DNA from: Hyphococcus sp.
GTDB taxonomy: Bacteria > Pseudomonadota > Alphaproteobacteria > Caulobacterales > Parvularculaceae
NCBI GenBank assembly: GCA_021776395.1
Contig: JAJFFZ010000058.1
Location: 1 to 63,624 of the forward strand
DNA length: 63,624 nt
Direction: 5' to 3'
The notes under the pieces are model-generated. The model was not told where the DNA came from. It saw nothing but the letters and a program-made list of their open reading frames with translations, and did no database searches. Shown piece by piece: positions 41,612 to 50,145 of the stretch. A program made the translations under genes and the position numbers. Numbering within the stretch: the stretch's first letter is position 1; each line of letters starts with the position of its first letter.

Positions 41612-42052
41612 CTACCAGTCCTCTTGATCGATATCCGGCTCGCGGCCGGTGAAATGGTAGAAAATCGTCAGCATGGTCGAGGCGACGGTGACGCCAACGC
41701 CCCACTCGACCAGCAAGATGCCGTAATGCTGGCCGGCATGATGGGTCGAGCCCGGAACGATGACGTCATAGGCGAGCAGCTTGCCGCCAAGCAGCATCGT
41801 CGCAACGCCAGTACCCGCGTAAAACATCAGACCGATCACCATGGCGACGATTAACGCGCGTTGCGGCAACGCTTTTTTGGTTTCTTCCAGGCCGAAGCAA
41901 AAGGCGTGGAGAATGAACGCCACCGCAAAAATAATCCCCGCCTGAAAACCGCCGCCGGGACCGTAATCGCCGTGAAACTGCACATAGAGCGCATAGAGAA
42001 TAATCGGGGCAAAAAAGATTTTTGTCGTCACCCGTAAAATCGCGCGCTCCAT
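41612..42052 (-). CDS. mnhB: Mrp antiporter subunit B
   Basis: 146 residues with four membrane segments. The motifs FFAPIILYALYVQFHGDYGPGGGFQ (split: APIILYALYVQFHGD, GPGGGFQAG) and VEWGVGVTVASTMLTIFYH are those of the MnhB domain. It starts at the stop of the preceding gene (TAATG). It works as part of the hetero-oligomeric antiporter complex. Confidence 0.94.
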   Translation of the reverse strand: MERAILRVTTKIFFAPIILYALYVQFHGDYGPGGGFQAGIIFAVAFILHAFCFGLEETKKALPQRALIVAMVIGLMFYAGTGVATMLLGGKLLAYDVIVPGSTHHAGQHYGILLVEWGVGVTVASTMLTIFYHFTGREPDIDQEDW

Positions 42053-42687
42053 TATTTCGCCTCCCTGTCGGAGGTTTTATGGTCAGAACTATCGTGCCCC
42101 GGTACAGCGCGATCGGCGACTTTGCGTCCGCCGCGTCCCGAACCCGCGCCAAGCAACAAAATCACCGCGATCCCGGCGGTAAAAATCACCATGGTCTCGC
42201 CCAGCGTATCAAACCCCCGATAGCTCGCCAGCACTGCGGTGACGATATTGGGAACCGCGATATCGTTCGGCGTATCCTCCACATAAAGTTGGCCCACATA
42301 AGAGTTCGCTGGCGAATTCGGATCGCCAAAGGCCGGCATGTCGGTGGTTGCGTAAATCAGCGCCGCGCCGGTTGCCAGCACCACCGCCAGCGCTATGGGC
42401 GCGCGCGCTTTTGCCGCCGGTTTTTCCCGCCGCACCGTCAGCAACATGCCGCCCAGCATCAACACCGTGGAAATGCCAGCGCCCACCGCCGCCTCGGTAA
42501 AAGCGACATCGACCGCATCCAGCGAGACAAAGAACGCCGCCGAGAGCAGCGAATAAATCCCCGACAGCATCACCACCGCAAACAAATGCCGTGAACGGAG
42601 CATCGCAAAGGCGACAACGATCAGCATCGTTAACAGCGACACATCCAGCAACACAATCGGGCTGATATGGGCGGTGAAATCGGTCAT
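42052..42687 (-). CDS. MrpA C-terminal-like subunit (DUF4040, MbhD/MbhE-like)
   Basis: 211 residues. The first 90 match DUF4040 (DVSLLTMLIVVAFAMLRSRHL; AVDVAFTEAAVGAGISTVLMLGG), equivalent to the region after the NuoL-like part of MrpA and to MbhD. The rest, with NSYVGQLYVEDTPNDIAVPNIVTAVLASYRGFDTLGE (recognisable: VPNIVTAVLASYRGFDT), resembles MbhE/the end of MrpA. So the MrpA C-terminal modules exist here as a separate protein without the NuoL-like N-terminal part. It overlaps mnhG upstream and abuts mnhB. Confidence 0.9.
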   Translation of the reverse strand: MTDFTAHISPIVLLDVSLLTMLIVVAFAMLRSRHLFAVVMLSGIYSLLSAAFFVSLDAVDVAFTEAAVGAGISTVLMLGGMLLTVRREKPAAKARAPIALAVVLATGAALIYATTDMPAFGDPNSPANSYVGQLYVEDTPNDIAVPNIVTAVLASYRGFDTLGETMVIFTAGIAVILLLGAGSGRGGRKVADRAVPGHDSSDHKTSDREAK

Positions 42688-43043
42688 TCGCCATCCTCGT
42701 CATAGCGCAAGCGCGCGCCGACCAGCGGCCGGAAGCCAACCATCCACGCCGCATGGGCGATCGCATGGGTCGCCACCGGCGAGGTGAGGCCTAAAAACAC
42801 CGCGATGAAGCCAAGCTTGGCGAAAATCAGCCAGCCGTTCCCATACTCCGGACTGAACGCCTGAAGCATCATGCCGAAGATAATCAGCTCCGCGCCGGCC
42901 GTATCGGTAACGCCGGCGGCATGGAGCCTTGTGTAGAAATCGGGAAACCGCACCAGACCGAGCGCGCCCGTGACGACGGCGGCGCTGCCGACGACAATCA
43001 GCACCCAGGACGCAATATCGCGCAACAGCCACCAGTCGATCAT
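42684..43043 (-). CDS. mnhG: Mrp antiporter subunit G
   Basis: 119 residues, three membrane segments. The pattern GALGLVRFPDFYTRLHAAGVTDTAGAE (core: GLVRFPDFYTRLHA, VTDTAGAELI) and the end SPVATHAIAHAAW are diagnostic of MnhG/PhaG. It overlaps the F subunit gene and the DUF4040 gene by four bases each. Confidence 0.95.
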   Translation of the reverse strand: MIDWWLLRDIASWVLIVVGSAAVVTGALGLVRFPDFYTRLHAAGVTDTAGAELIIFGMMLQAFSPEYGNGWLIFAKLGFIAVFLGLTSPVATHAIAHAAWMVGFRPLVGARLRYDEDGE

Positions 43044-43357
43044 GGCGCGCCTTCTTTCTGTGACGGCTCGGTGTGGTTATGCGGCGCTGCTGGCGCTGTC
43101 GATGACTTGCGGTAGGAGAAAAACCGCAAAATCGCCAGCGTTCCGGTGAAATTTATCAACGCATAAAGCAGCGCAATATCAAGAAAATCCGGCCGCCCGG
43201 TTAAAAAACCCATCAGCCCGATCAGCAACACCGTCTTGGTGCCGAAGGAATTGCCCGCCAGCACCCGGTCATAGAGCGACGGCCCGGCAATCGCGCGGGT
43301 GAGCGCCAGGACCATGGCGATGACAATCGCGGTGGTTGCAACGGCGAACATCGTCAT
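43040..43357 (-). CDS. mnhF: Mrp antiporter subunit F
   Basis: 105 residues, three membrane segments; RAIAGPSLYDRVLAGNSFGTKTV is the MnhF signature (GP..DRV.A.N). It overlaps both neighbours by 4 bp. The C-terminus is extended by an Ala/Pro-rich hydrophilic tail. Confidence 0.95.
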   Translation of the reverse strand: MTMFAVATTAIVIAMVLALTRAIAGPSLYDRVLAGNSFGTKTVLLIGLMGFLTGRPDFLDIALLYALINFTGTLAILRFFSYRKSSTAPAAPHNHTEPSQKEGAP

Positions 43358-43854
43358 GCTTGCCCCCGCTCAATTTTTGCAACCCGCTCGCCCATCGCCT
43401 TGAGGCCGGCCTCATCACATAATTCATCGGTGAGGCCGTGCACCAGAATTTCATCCTCGCGCAAATCGATGCTCACCGTGCCCGGCGTCAGCGTGATCGA
43501 ATTGGCGAAAATCACCTTGCCCAGCGTCGAACGCGGCGGATTGGGGACAAGAAACAGCCGCGGCGACAGCTTTGGCTCAACCGCCAGCGCCTGGCGCGCA
43601 ACCATGAGGTTGGCCTTGCCGATCTCGAAAGTCAGCCAGACCATATAGCCCAAAATACCGGGGAAAATTCCCAGCGGCACGCCTTCGGTATCGAGAACCT
43701 TGGCGCGGCGCGCCAGAAAAGCGGCGAACAGCACCGAGGCCGCGCCGAAACCGAGCAGCAGCGGTTTGTCGAAATAGCCAGACAGCGCAAGCCAGATCGC
43801 CGCCAGCGCTATAACCAGAATGATAAATCGCCCCATCGACCCTGCTTTGCCCAT
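43354..43854 (-). CDS. mnhE: Mrp antiporter subunit E
   Basis: 166 residues, first gene of the operon. Two or three membrane segments, then VWLTFEIGKANLMVARQAL and NSITLTPGTVSIDL, the MnhE signature, with a cytoplasmic end. An alternative start is six codons in (MGRF). The order from here, E-F-G-(DUF4040)-B-C-D, equals that of archaeal mbhA-H. Confidence 0.94.
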   Translation of the reverse strand: MGKAGSMGRFIILVIALAAIWLALSGYFDKPLLLGFGAASVLFAAFLARRAKVLDTEGVPLGIFPGILGYMVWLTFEIGKANLMVARQALAVEPKLSPRLFLVPNPPRSTLGKVIFANSITLTPGTVSIDLREDEILVHGLTDELCDEAGLKAMGERVAKIERGQA

Positions 43855-44131
43855 CGTCCCTGTTTGTTTGAGGCCCCGAAAAGCCTCGTTCCACCCGCCC
43901 CAACGGGCAAAAAACCTAGTAAAGACACCGCAATACGAGTCGGCCCGTTACGCAATAACAACCGACGGCTCGACAATGACGCAAAAGACAATCACGCAAG
44001 AAACGAAAGCCTCGCGGAAGGACATTGAATTTCGCAGATTTTGCGCAAAAATCAACGGCTTGCCGCACTGAAAAGATGCCGCAGCCGGTTTTTGCCTGGG
44101 GAAATCTTGAGCCGCTGGCTCCCCTCGCGGC

Positions 44132-46192
44132 TTACCAATCTTTCAAAGGATAATGGATCGGCGAGACCGGCGGCCATGCAAACCCCGCCTCCTCTATCCT
44201 CGCTGCAAAATTCGGCGTCGCCTCAAGGTCAAACGGCGCGCCGCACAAGCATTCATAAACAGCAAGCGCCAGACGGGCCGACCCAAATGGCCGCGCGTCA
44301 ATCCTGGCCGCGGCCGCGTTTGCCGCGTCCCGCTCGCCAAGGAGCGGCGATATGGACAATATCAGGGCGTCAGCACGGTTGCCAAGCGGCGCCGCAAGCT
44401 CTCCTGATGAAATCTCACTGCTTTGTTGATAAAGCGCCTCGGCTAGCTGCTTTGCCGCGCCGCCCTCGCCCAGCGCGGCATGCAACCCGATTTGCTCAAT
44501 TATACGAACTCTTCCGGAAAGGTTTTGGAGCGCTTGGTTAGCTTCCTCATACCGGCCGGCTGCCAGCAACGCCTCAAACCGGGTGCGCTCAAGCAGGGGC
44601 GTAAATCCGACTTTTCCTTTTGCCGCACCAAGAATCGATAGCGCCCGAGGAGCTTCGCCAAGATATAGGCTGGCCATGGCAGCATTAACCCAGGCTATCT
44701 GCACAATCGGGTCGCATTCCACGTTCTTATAATAAAGCTGGCGCGCTTGCCTTGCCTGACCAAATGGAACAGACAGCACTTGCGTCCATTGCTCGTGTCG
44801 GCCGCAATTGGAAAGTTCAAAGGCGCGACTCAAATAACTTACAGCGTCCGTCCAGTCATTTGAAAATAGGGTTTTAACCACGCCAACATAGGCGCGTTCT
44901 TTGTCGTTTCGCGCGCCATCATAGGCCGCCGCCAGAATCTTGGCCAGCTCATCATCAGCGCGATCGATATACTCAGCCGAGAGGTTTGGCTGGCTTTCTC
45001 CAGCAGCCGCATTAAGTAATATGTGCGTGTAAAGATCTGTTTTTACAAAATGCGCAGGCCAAAACCCCGGCGCTTTATTGGTTGCGCTATCATACAGCTT
45101 ATTAGCCTCGATAAGCGTTGGGATTTGAGGCAAATCCCCATGCGCCCTGGATTGCAGAACGGCGGCTTTTTGAAACGCGATAAAAGCGTCAACGTTTTGC
45201 AATCCGGCACTTTTCATTGCCGCTCTTTTTTCACCGTCAATGACAACATCAAGCGCTTCGGCAATTTTTTCGGCGATATCCGCCTGAATTTCGAGCACAT
45301 TTTGAATAGGCCGATCATAAGATTGCGACCATACTTGAATGCCGTCCGTTGCGCGGATGAGTTTGGCGGTAACGCGAACATCGTCTTCAGCGCGGCGTAT
45401 TGACCCTTCGACAATATAAGCGACACTGAGCGTTTTAGCGATCTCGCCTAGCGATGCTTGTTTGTCTTTATAGTAAAATGACGACATGCGCGCGGTTACG
45501 TTTAGCTCTGGCAACGCAGCCAGCGAATTTAAAACTTCTTCCGTCAGCCCATCGGCGAAGTAGCCGTCATCTTCACCAGACGAAAGCGCAACGAATGGCA
45601 AGACGGCGACGGAATTTTTAGTTTGCGGCGCCGGCATGAACGATCCGAAAAACAACACAAGCCCGAAAACCAACAAGATGGCAATCAACGATGCGTATAC
45701 AGCTGGCTTGGGCGTTCTGTTCAATGGCCACAACCGACGCCATGCGGCGCCAAAGTTGCGCACGCCGATAGCCTCGCCCTGGCGGTCATCGGATTTCATA
45801 TCCGCACCCTGCGCCGGCGCAACCGGCGCCGTCAGCCGGTAGCCTCGCTTCGGGATCGTTTCAATCAGGCGCCGCGCGCCGCGACCATCATGAAATGCCT
45901 TGCGCAAGATAGAAATCGCCCGCGTCAGGCTTTCATCGCCGCCATACTCAACCCGCCAGATTTTCTCAATCAGTGCGTCTCGCGTGACAACCTCGCCGGG
46001 GTTGTCGCAAAGGGCGAGCAACACATCCATAATCTTCGGCTCGATATGAACGACGCCCGACGGGCCTGATATAGAGGTGGCGGCCGGGTCGATCAAAAAG
46101 TCGCCAATTTTCAAAAGCCCGGTGCGTTGATCTGACGACGAAAGGTTTGACAACTTACTATTCGTCCCCAGCTCATAGACTTGTTGGGGCAT
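44132..46192 (-). CDS. CadC-like membrane-bound winged-helix regulator with TPR-like periplasmic part
   Basis: 686 residues. An OmpR-type winged helix lies at about 28-118 (IDPAATSISGPSG, VVTRDALIEKIW, LTRAISILRKAF, ETIPKRGYRLTAP). One membrane segment (about 165-185) follows, then a TolB-N/adenylate-cyclase-associated region (NSVAVLPFVALSSGEDDGYFADGLTEE) and TPR-like helices to the C-terminus. It probably senses envelope conditions and binds DNA from the membrane. It is divergent from an UrcA-like gene. Confidence 0.9.
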   Translation of the reverse strand: MPQQVYELGTNSKLSNLSSSDQRTGLLKIGDFLIDPAATSISGPSGVVHIEPKIMDVLLALCDNPGEVVTRDALIEKIWRVEYGGDESLTRAISILRKAFHDGRGARRLIETIPKRGYRLTAPVAPAQGADMKSDDRQGEAIGVRNFGAAWRRLWPLNRTPKPAVYASLIAILLVFGLVLFFGSFMPAPQTKNSVAVLPFVALSSGEDDGYFADGLTEEVLNSLAALPELNVTARMSSFYYKDKQASLGEIAKTLSVAYIVEGSIRRAEDDVRVTAKLIRATDGIQVWSQSYDRPIQNVLEIQADIAEKIAEALDVVIDGEKRAAMKSAGLQNVDAFIAFQKAAVLQSRAHGDLPQIPTLIEANKLYDSATNKAPGFWPAHFVKTDLYTHILLNAAAGESQPNLSAEYIDRADDELAKILAAAYDGARNDKERAYVGVVKTLFSNDWTDAVSYLSRAFELSNCGRHEQWTQVLSVPFGQARQARQLYYKNVECDPIVQIAWVNAAMASLYLGEAPRALSILGAAKGKVGFTPLLERTRFEALLAAGRYEEANQALQNLSGRVRIIEQIGLHAALGEGGAAKQLAEALYQQSSEISSGELAAPLGNRADALILSISPLLGERDAANAAAARIDARPFGSARLALAVYECLCGAPFDLEATPNFAARIEEAGFAWPPVSPIHYPLKDW

Positions 46193-46376
46193 AGCCTAGA
46201 TGCTGCCCGAGGCGTTGTGAATGCAGAAAGTAAACAAAAATTGCAGCTATTTCAATGTCTTGCCTTCCATCACATATCCATCAGGGCGGTATTATTTCTC
46301 CCACGGGATTTTCATGCGCCAACCAGGGATCCTTCGATTGCAGCCAAACCGGTTGCTTCATCGAGAGGACGCCAAC

Positions 46377-46703
46377 ATGAACCACCGCCAAAATATGCTT
46401 GCCGCCATTGCCGTGACAACCGCTGCGATAACGGCCACCAGCGTTTCGGCCAAACCTGAAGGGTTGGAAATCACCTTCACCTATGATCCGTCCGACTCTA
46501 TCGAAGAAATTTACAGCGATTTTAAACGAACAGCGCGCAAAGCGTGTAAATCGCGCCGTATCCTTCACACGGGAGAATTGAAGGGTGAATATCAGTGCCG
46601 CAGGCAACTTCTGGCTAAGGCGGTTGCAGCTTCTGGCCACCAGGAACTAGCTATGCACCACGAGCGCATCGGAAAGAAAAAAAGCAAACTTGCGAGCAAA
46701 TAG
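46377..46703 (+). CDS. UrcA-like secreted protein
   Basis: 108 residues from MNHRQNMLAAIAV with GAGAGGA upstream. The signal peptide ends near TSVSA. The mature part has the UrcA pattern: Y-D-P-S-D-S..EEIYSDFKRTARKACKSR, then EYQCRRQLLAKAVAA with a Cys pair (KACKSR and YQCRRQ) likely to form a disulfide. Function is unknown in the family. It is divergent from the CadC-like regulator across about 180 bp. Confidence 0.8.
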   Translation: MNHRQNMLAAIAVTTAAITATSVSAKPEGLEITFTYDPSDSIEEIYSDFKRTARKACKSRRILHTGELKGEYQCRRQLLAKAVAASGHQELAMHHERIGKKKSKLASK

Positions 46704-46760
46704 GCTGGCGGCGGCGTAAACGGGTGCGGACTGTACAGGGATGTTCGGGAAATTACCGGC

Positions 46761-47363
46761 CTATCGCCCTCGCGCCTTGGCGAGCGACTGGATCAGTTTT
46801 TCAACCTCGGTTTTGCAGACCTCTTCAGAGACCGGCTCCACATCGTTGCCGTCGAGATAGGCGCCGAGCGCATCAAGGATGATTGACTGGCATGACATTT
46901 CAAAGTCGCGCGAGGCAAAGCGCAGCCTTACAAAATCTTTCGCCGGCATCCGAAACGTCACCGTCGCCCTGCGGTCGCCCTCAATGGCGGTCTCGCGGCG
47001 CAGGTTTCTGCGCACCAGACGCGAGCGAACTCTTGGCGGGATCGTCCAGTTGGCGGGCGGATGGTCGTCGCGGTCTTGTGGATATGGCGTTGGCGCGCCA
47101 GACGGCCCCGGCAAGGTGCGCGCCGCATCGCCCCCCTCTATTCTATTGGCGCTCGCCGGATAAAGCGTCTCAATCGTTTTCTGACTGACCGCGCGGGGCG
47201 TATCGCGCGCCGGCTTCAAATTTAGCTTGGCGATATCAACGCCGGCATGGGCCTCCGCATCCACCGCCGGCGCGGCTTCGCCCTTGCGCGCGAGCAATCC
47301 CGCTGTCAGCGAAGCGGCGCCGTCTTCAGCGCCCGGGGTGGGGTTCGGGGCATAGGGGCTCAT
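46761..47363 (-). CDS. ParA-associated protein with putative ribbon-helix-helix domain
   Basis: 200 residues, with a long disordered Ala/Pro-rich part (1-120) and a C-terminal 60-residue module: RRATVTFRMPAKDFVRLRF (beta strand plus helix), then CQSIILDALGAYLDG, which resembles a ribbon-helix-helix DNA-binding fold. Its start codon overlaps the end of parA. Small RHH proteins next to ParA act as ParB/ParG-like adaptors, so this may be the adaptor for the ParA. The fold call is mine and unconfirmed. Confidence 0.65.
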   Translation of the reverse strand: MSPYAPNPTPGAEDGAASLTAGLLARKGEAAPAVDAEAHAGVDIAKLNLKPARDTPRAVSQKTIETLYPASANRIEGGDAARTLPGPSGAPTPYPQDRDDHPPANWTIPPRVRSRLVRRNLRRETAIEGDRRATVTFRMPAKDFVRLRFASRDFEMSCQSIILDALGAYLDGNDVEPVSEEVCKTEVEKLIQSLAKARGR

Positions 47364-48073
47364 TACGCACGGCGCCCAAATACGCGGTTTTGCGGGTTGG
47401 CGGCGGCAGCGGCCTGGTCCTCGGCGCTATAACCACCGTCGGCGCGCTGCAGGCGCTCATATAAATATTTCCACAGCGCGCTGATTTCCAGCGACGACTG
47501 GCAGAACGGATCGATTTCCATCACCGTGCGGCCGTCAATCATCGAGGCGGCGAAATCGACCCGGTGGTGGATGGTGGTCGGCGCGACAGTGCCGTGCTGA
47601 GACAGCGCAATCGCCGCCTCGGAGGTAATGCGCGCACGCGGGGTTGCGCCATTGACGACAAAGATCAGCGGCTTGCCGCGGCCCTCGGCGATATCGACCG
47701 TTGGCCCGACGGCGCGCAAATCATGCGGGCTCGGCCGGGTCGGCGCGACAACAATATCGGCAAAACTCACCACTTCGGAAATCGCCCGCGTCACCGCTGG
47801 CGGCGTATCGATGACGACCATGCGGAAGCCTTCGTCGCGGGCGCTGTCGAGGTCGTAAAACAGGTTTGAAAACACCGACTGAATAAACGCCGGCGCCGGG
47901 TCTTTGCGGACATTCCACCATTTCGCCAGCGAGCCTTGCGGATCGGTGTCGATCAACGCAACCGGTCCCGCGCCCTGGCGTTCGGCTTCCACAGCGATAT
48001 GGCCGGACAATGTTGTCTTGCCAGACCCGCCCTTTTGTGACGCAAAGACGATGACACGCATCGATGGAAACAT
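47363..48073 (-). CDS. ParA family ATPase
   Basis: 236 residues with the deviant Walker A FASQKGGSGKTTLSG, ALIDTDPQGSLAKWW and VVIDTPPAVT, and LVAPTRPSPHDLRA-like switch. GGAGGG lies before the start MFPSMRV. Such ATPases position plasmids, chromosomes or protein cargos on the nucleoid. It is not next to parB or oriC genes, and pairs with a putative RHH protein, so it is an orphan rather than the chromosomal parABS. Confidence 0.92.
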   Translation of the reverse strand: MFPSMRVIVFASQKGGSGKTTLSGHIAVEAERQGAGPVALIDTDPQGSLAKWWNVRKDPAPAFIQSVFSNLFYDLDSARDEGFRMVVIDTPPAVTRAISEVVSFADIVVAPTRPSPHDLRAVGPTVDIAEGRGKPLIFVVNGATPRARITSEAAIALSQHGTVAPTTIHHRVDFAASMIDGRTVMEIDPFCQSSLEISALWKYLYERLQRADGGYSAEDQAAAAANPQNRVFGRRA

Positions 48074-48280
48074 GCGCCCTCCAGAAATTCATCTTCGAAC
48101 AGAATGTTCCCCCCAATTGTGTCACAAGTCGCGTTAACACCGCGAGCAACGCACAGTGATAATTTTATTCAAATTGTTTGGAGGAGAAAAAAGTAACGCC
48201 GGAAGCAACCTAGATACGCAAGGCCGCGACCAGCGCAAACCTGTTATGACACACACCGATTAAGCGAGACTTAAGGCGGG

Positions 48281-48296
48281 GCGGTTTGCAAACCGC
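48281..48296. repeat. Perfect 16-bp palindrome GCGGTTTGCAAACCGC
   Basis: It lies in the 280-bp gap between the DUF2336 gene and parA, with no spacer. It could be a regulator site or a parS-like centromere for the neighbouring ParA/RHH pair; neither is shown. Confidence 0.5.
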
Positions 48297-48356
48297 GCTG
48301 AAAATAGATGTTTTGCTATGGCGGTTTTTTGCGGGCGCTATTTTACAGCCGCTGCG

Positions 48357-49589
48357 CTAATCGACGAATTCCTCGGCGAGGCCGAGCTTTTGCTTCAGGT
48401 CGGCAGTCTGTTCAATGCCCAGCCCCTGCTCAAGGCCCAACAGGCGGGTGATGAGAGCAATGCGCGGATTAGAATCCCAATCCCAATAGCGCAGGACCGC
48501 GCGGGAAAAATCGCGCGCCATGGAATCAAAAATCGCCAGGAGGTTTTCCGCCTTTTCCGTTGCAGCAGCGTCTTCCCCGTCCTCGGTCTCAAACAATGCG
48601 AAAAAATCATCGCGCGGGATGCCAAGGCTTTTGCACATCACCGCATAGGGCTCGCCGCTTTGATCGCGAAGGATGCGCGCGGCTAACTCGCGCGAGATGC
48701 CCGCCACCATCGCCACCGCATCAATAATTTCCTGCGCCGGATATTTTTGCGCCGCCGCCAGGGTGCGCAAAACCATCACCATGTCCACTCGTTCGCCGTC
48801 AATCCCGCGCGGGCGATGACGCCGTTCCGCGAGGATCAAAATATCACGCACAAACGGGTCCGGGTCTGTCTTTGAGCGGAATACTTTCGGATAGAGGTCA
48901 GCCAACACGTCTTGGATAATCCGTCGGTCAAGCGAGAACCGCGCAAGAATGCGCCGGCGGCGTTCGGTATCCACCCACCAGAACATCATAAAGCCATGCG
49001 CAGGCTCCAATTCGCTGCGACGCAAGAGCAAGGGTTGTAAATCCTTGCGGGTTGCGCTGAGCGCGACCAGCGTGTTGATAGCATTTGGCGACAATCGGCA
49101 TTCGTCGCGCTTTAAGACCGCAATACAAACATCCGGCTCGCCTTTTCGCAATACCGCATCCGCCACCGCCGTCGTCAGATCTATACGCTTTGCAATCATC
49201 AGCCGATGCGCCTGCCCGCCTTCGCGCGCGGCCTCGATCAACAAAGCTTCGGGGATGGTTTGGGCGCCGGAAATTATCTTCTCCGCAACCTCCGGCTCAT
49301 CGATCAGCAAGGCCTGGATCAGCGCCGGCGGGCATTCGGCCACTCTGGCGACACGCACCGCGATTTCCATGCGTAACTCGGTCTCAACGTTATCGACGAC
49401 CTGGAGCAAAATATCAGCCACCAGCGCACGCTCATTCGATGAGATCCGGCCCGTCGGCAAGACCACGATATCGGAGAGCTTGCGCACCAGCAGGGCGCGT
49501 GGCGTAGGGCCGATCTTGGTGATCGGCGTCAGCAGCGTTTCCGCATCAGGTGTGGGCGCGCCATTGCCTGCAATGTCAAAATCGGCCAT
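48357..49589 (-). CDS. DUF2336 domain protein
   Basis: 410 residues from MADFDIAGNGAP (a longer frame starts 22 codons upstream). Helical repeats such as ALVADILLQVVDNVETELR, LLIDEPEVAEKII and RLMIAKRIDLTTAVADAVL are typical of the alphaproteobacterial DUF2336 family, of unknown function. The C-terminal third is another helical region. It is single, with its start facing the small lipoprotein gene. Confidence 0.85.
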   Translation of the reverse strand: MADFDIAGNGAPTPDAETLLTPITKIGPTPRALLVRKLSDIVVLPTGRISSNERALVADILLQVVDNVETELRMEIAVRVARVAECPPALIQALLIDEPEVAEKIISGAQTIPEALLIEAAREGGQAHRLMIAKRIDLTTAVADAVLRKGEPDVCIAVLKRDECRLSPNAINTLVALSATRKDLQPLLLRRSELEPAHGFMMFWWVDTERRRRILARFSLDRRIIQDVLADLYPKVFRSKTDPDPFVRDILILAERRHRPRGIDGERVDMVMVLRTLAAAQKYPAQEIIDAVAMVAGISRELAARILRDQSGEPYAVMCKSLGIPRDDFFALFETEDGEDAAATEKAENLLAIFDSMARDFSRAVLRYWDWDSNPRIALITRLLGLEQGLGIEQTADLKQKLGLAEEFVD

Positions 49590-49731
49590 TTCCGCCAAAT
49601 TCCAGTGTTTCCTGCCAATCGTTGTAACCGGAACACCGTTAACGGGTGATTTCACTTTTAGGACGGGTTTTCCAAGACGCCGCGGCGGCCTTTTGCTATA
49701 GGTCGGGAGTAGATAAAAAAGGATCCGCGCC

Positions 49732-50028
49732 TTGTTGTATCGTATTATTCCGATTGCCGCCGCTGCCGCTCTCGCCGGTTGCGCCGCCTCCCCAGAAGAT
49801 TTGGCGTTGCGCGAGCAGCCGAGCTTTCACGTCGGTTTTGGCGATGGCTGCGCGACTTCCAATGAGGAAGATAAGAGTTTCTCAACCAAATCCGAGCGTG
49901 ACGCCTATGCTTTTGATAATGACCGGGCCTATCGGGCGGGCTGGCGCCAGGGCTATCTGGAATGCTCCAACCGCACGCCAGATGCGAGCGATGGCGGACG
50001 GATTTTAGGCGAGCGCAACGAATATTAA
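49732..50028 (+). CDS. Small lipoprotein
   Basis: 98 residues; the frame begins with TTG (49732) preceded by AAAAAGGA at ten bases. The signal is short with lipobox ALAGC (Cys17). The mature part has two more Cys (GDGCATSN and LECSNRT) and an acidic, polar composition, with AYRAGWRQGYLEC recalling small conserved alphaproteobacterial lipoproteins. It ends 65 bp before a bidirectional terminator. Confidence 0.75.
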   Translation: MLYRIIPIAAAAALAGCAASPEDLALREQPSFHVGFGDGCATSNEEDKSFSTKSERDAYAFDNDRAYRAGWRQGYLECSNRTPDASDGGRILGERNEY

Positions 50029-50093
50029 GGGAGCGTTAAGGCATGCGCGCTGAGCAGCCGCGCGGCCCGCCACTCTTTTCATAAACCCAAGCA

Positions 50094-50125
50094 CAAAAAA
50101 AGCGGCCCTTAATGGCCGCTTTTTT
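50094..50125. terminator. Bidirectional terminator between lipoprotein and TonB operon
   Basis: AGCGGCC and GGCCGCT pair around CTTAAT, with an A-run before and a T-run after. It can serve both converging transcripts. Confidence 0.88.
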
Positions 50126-50145
50126 GTTTTCAAATTGCGCAGTGT

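Noticed and set aside
35480-43854. A membrane-bound hydrogenase or complex I operon
   Set aside because: No hydrogenase, NuoBCDI-like or Fe-S subunits occur; only antiporter-type subunits.
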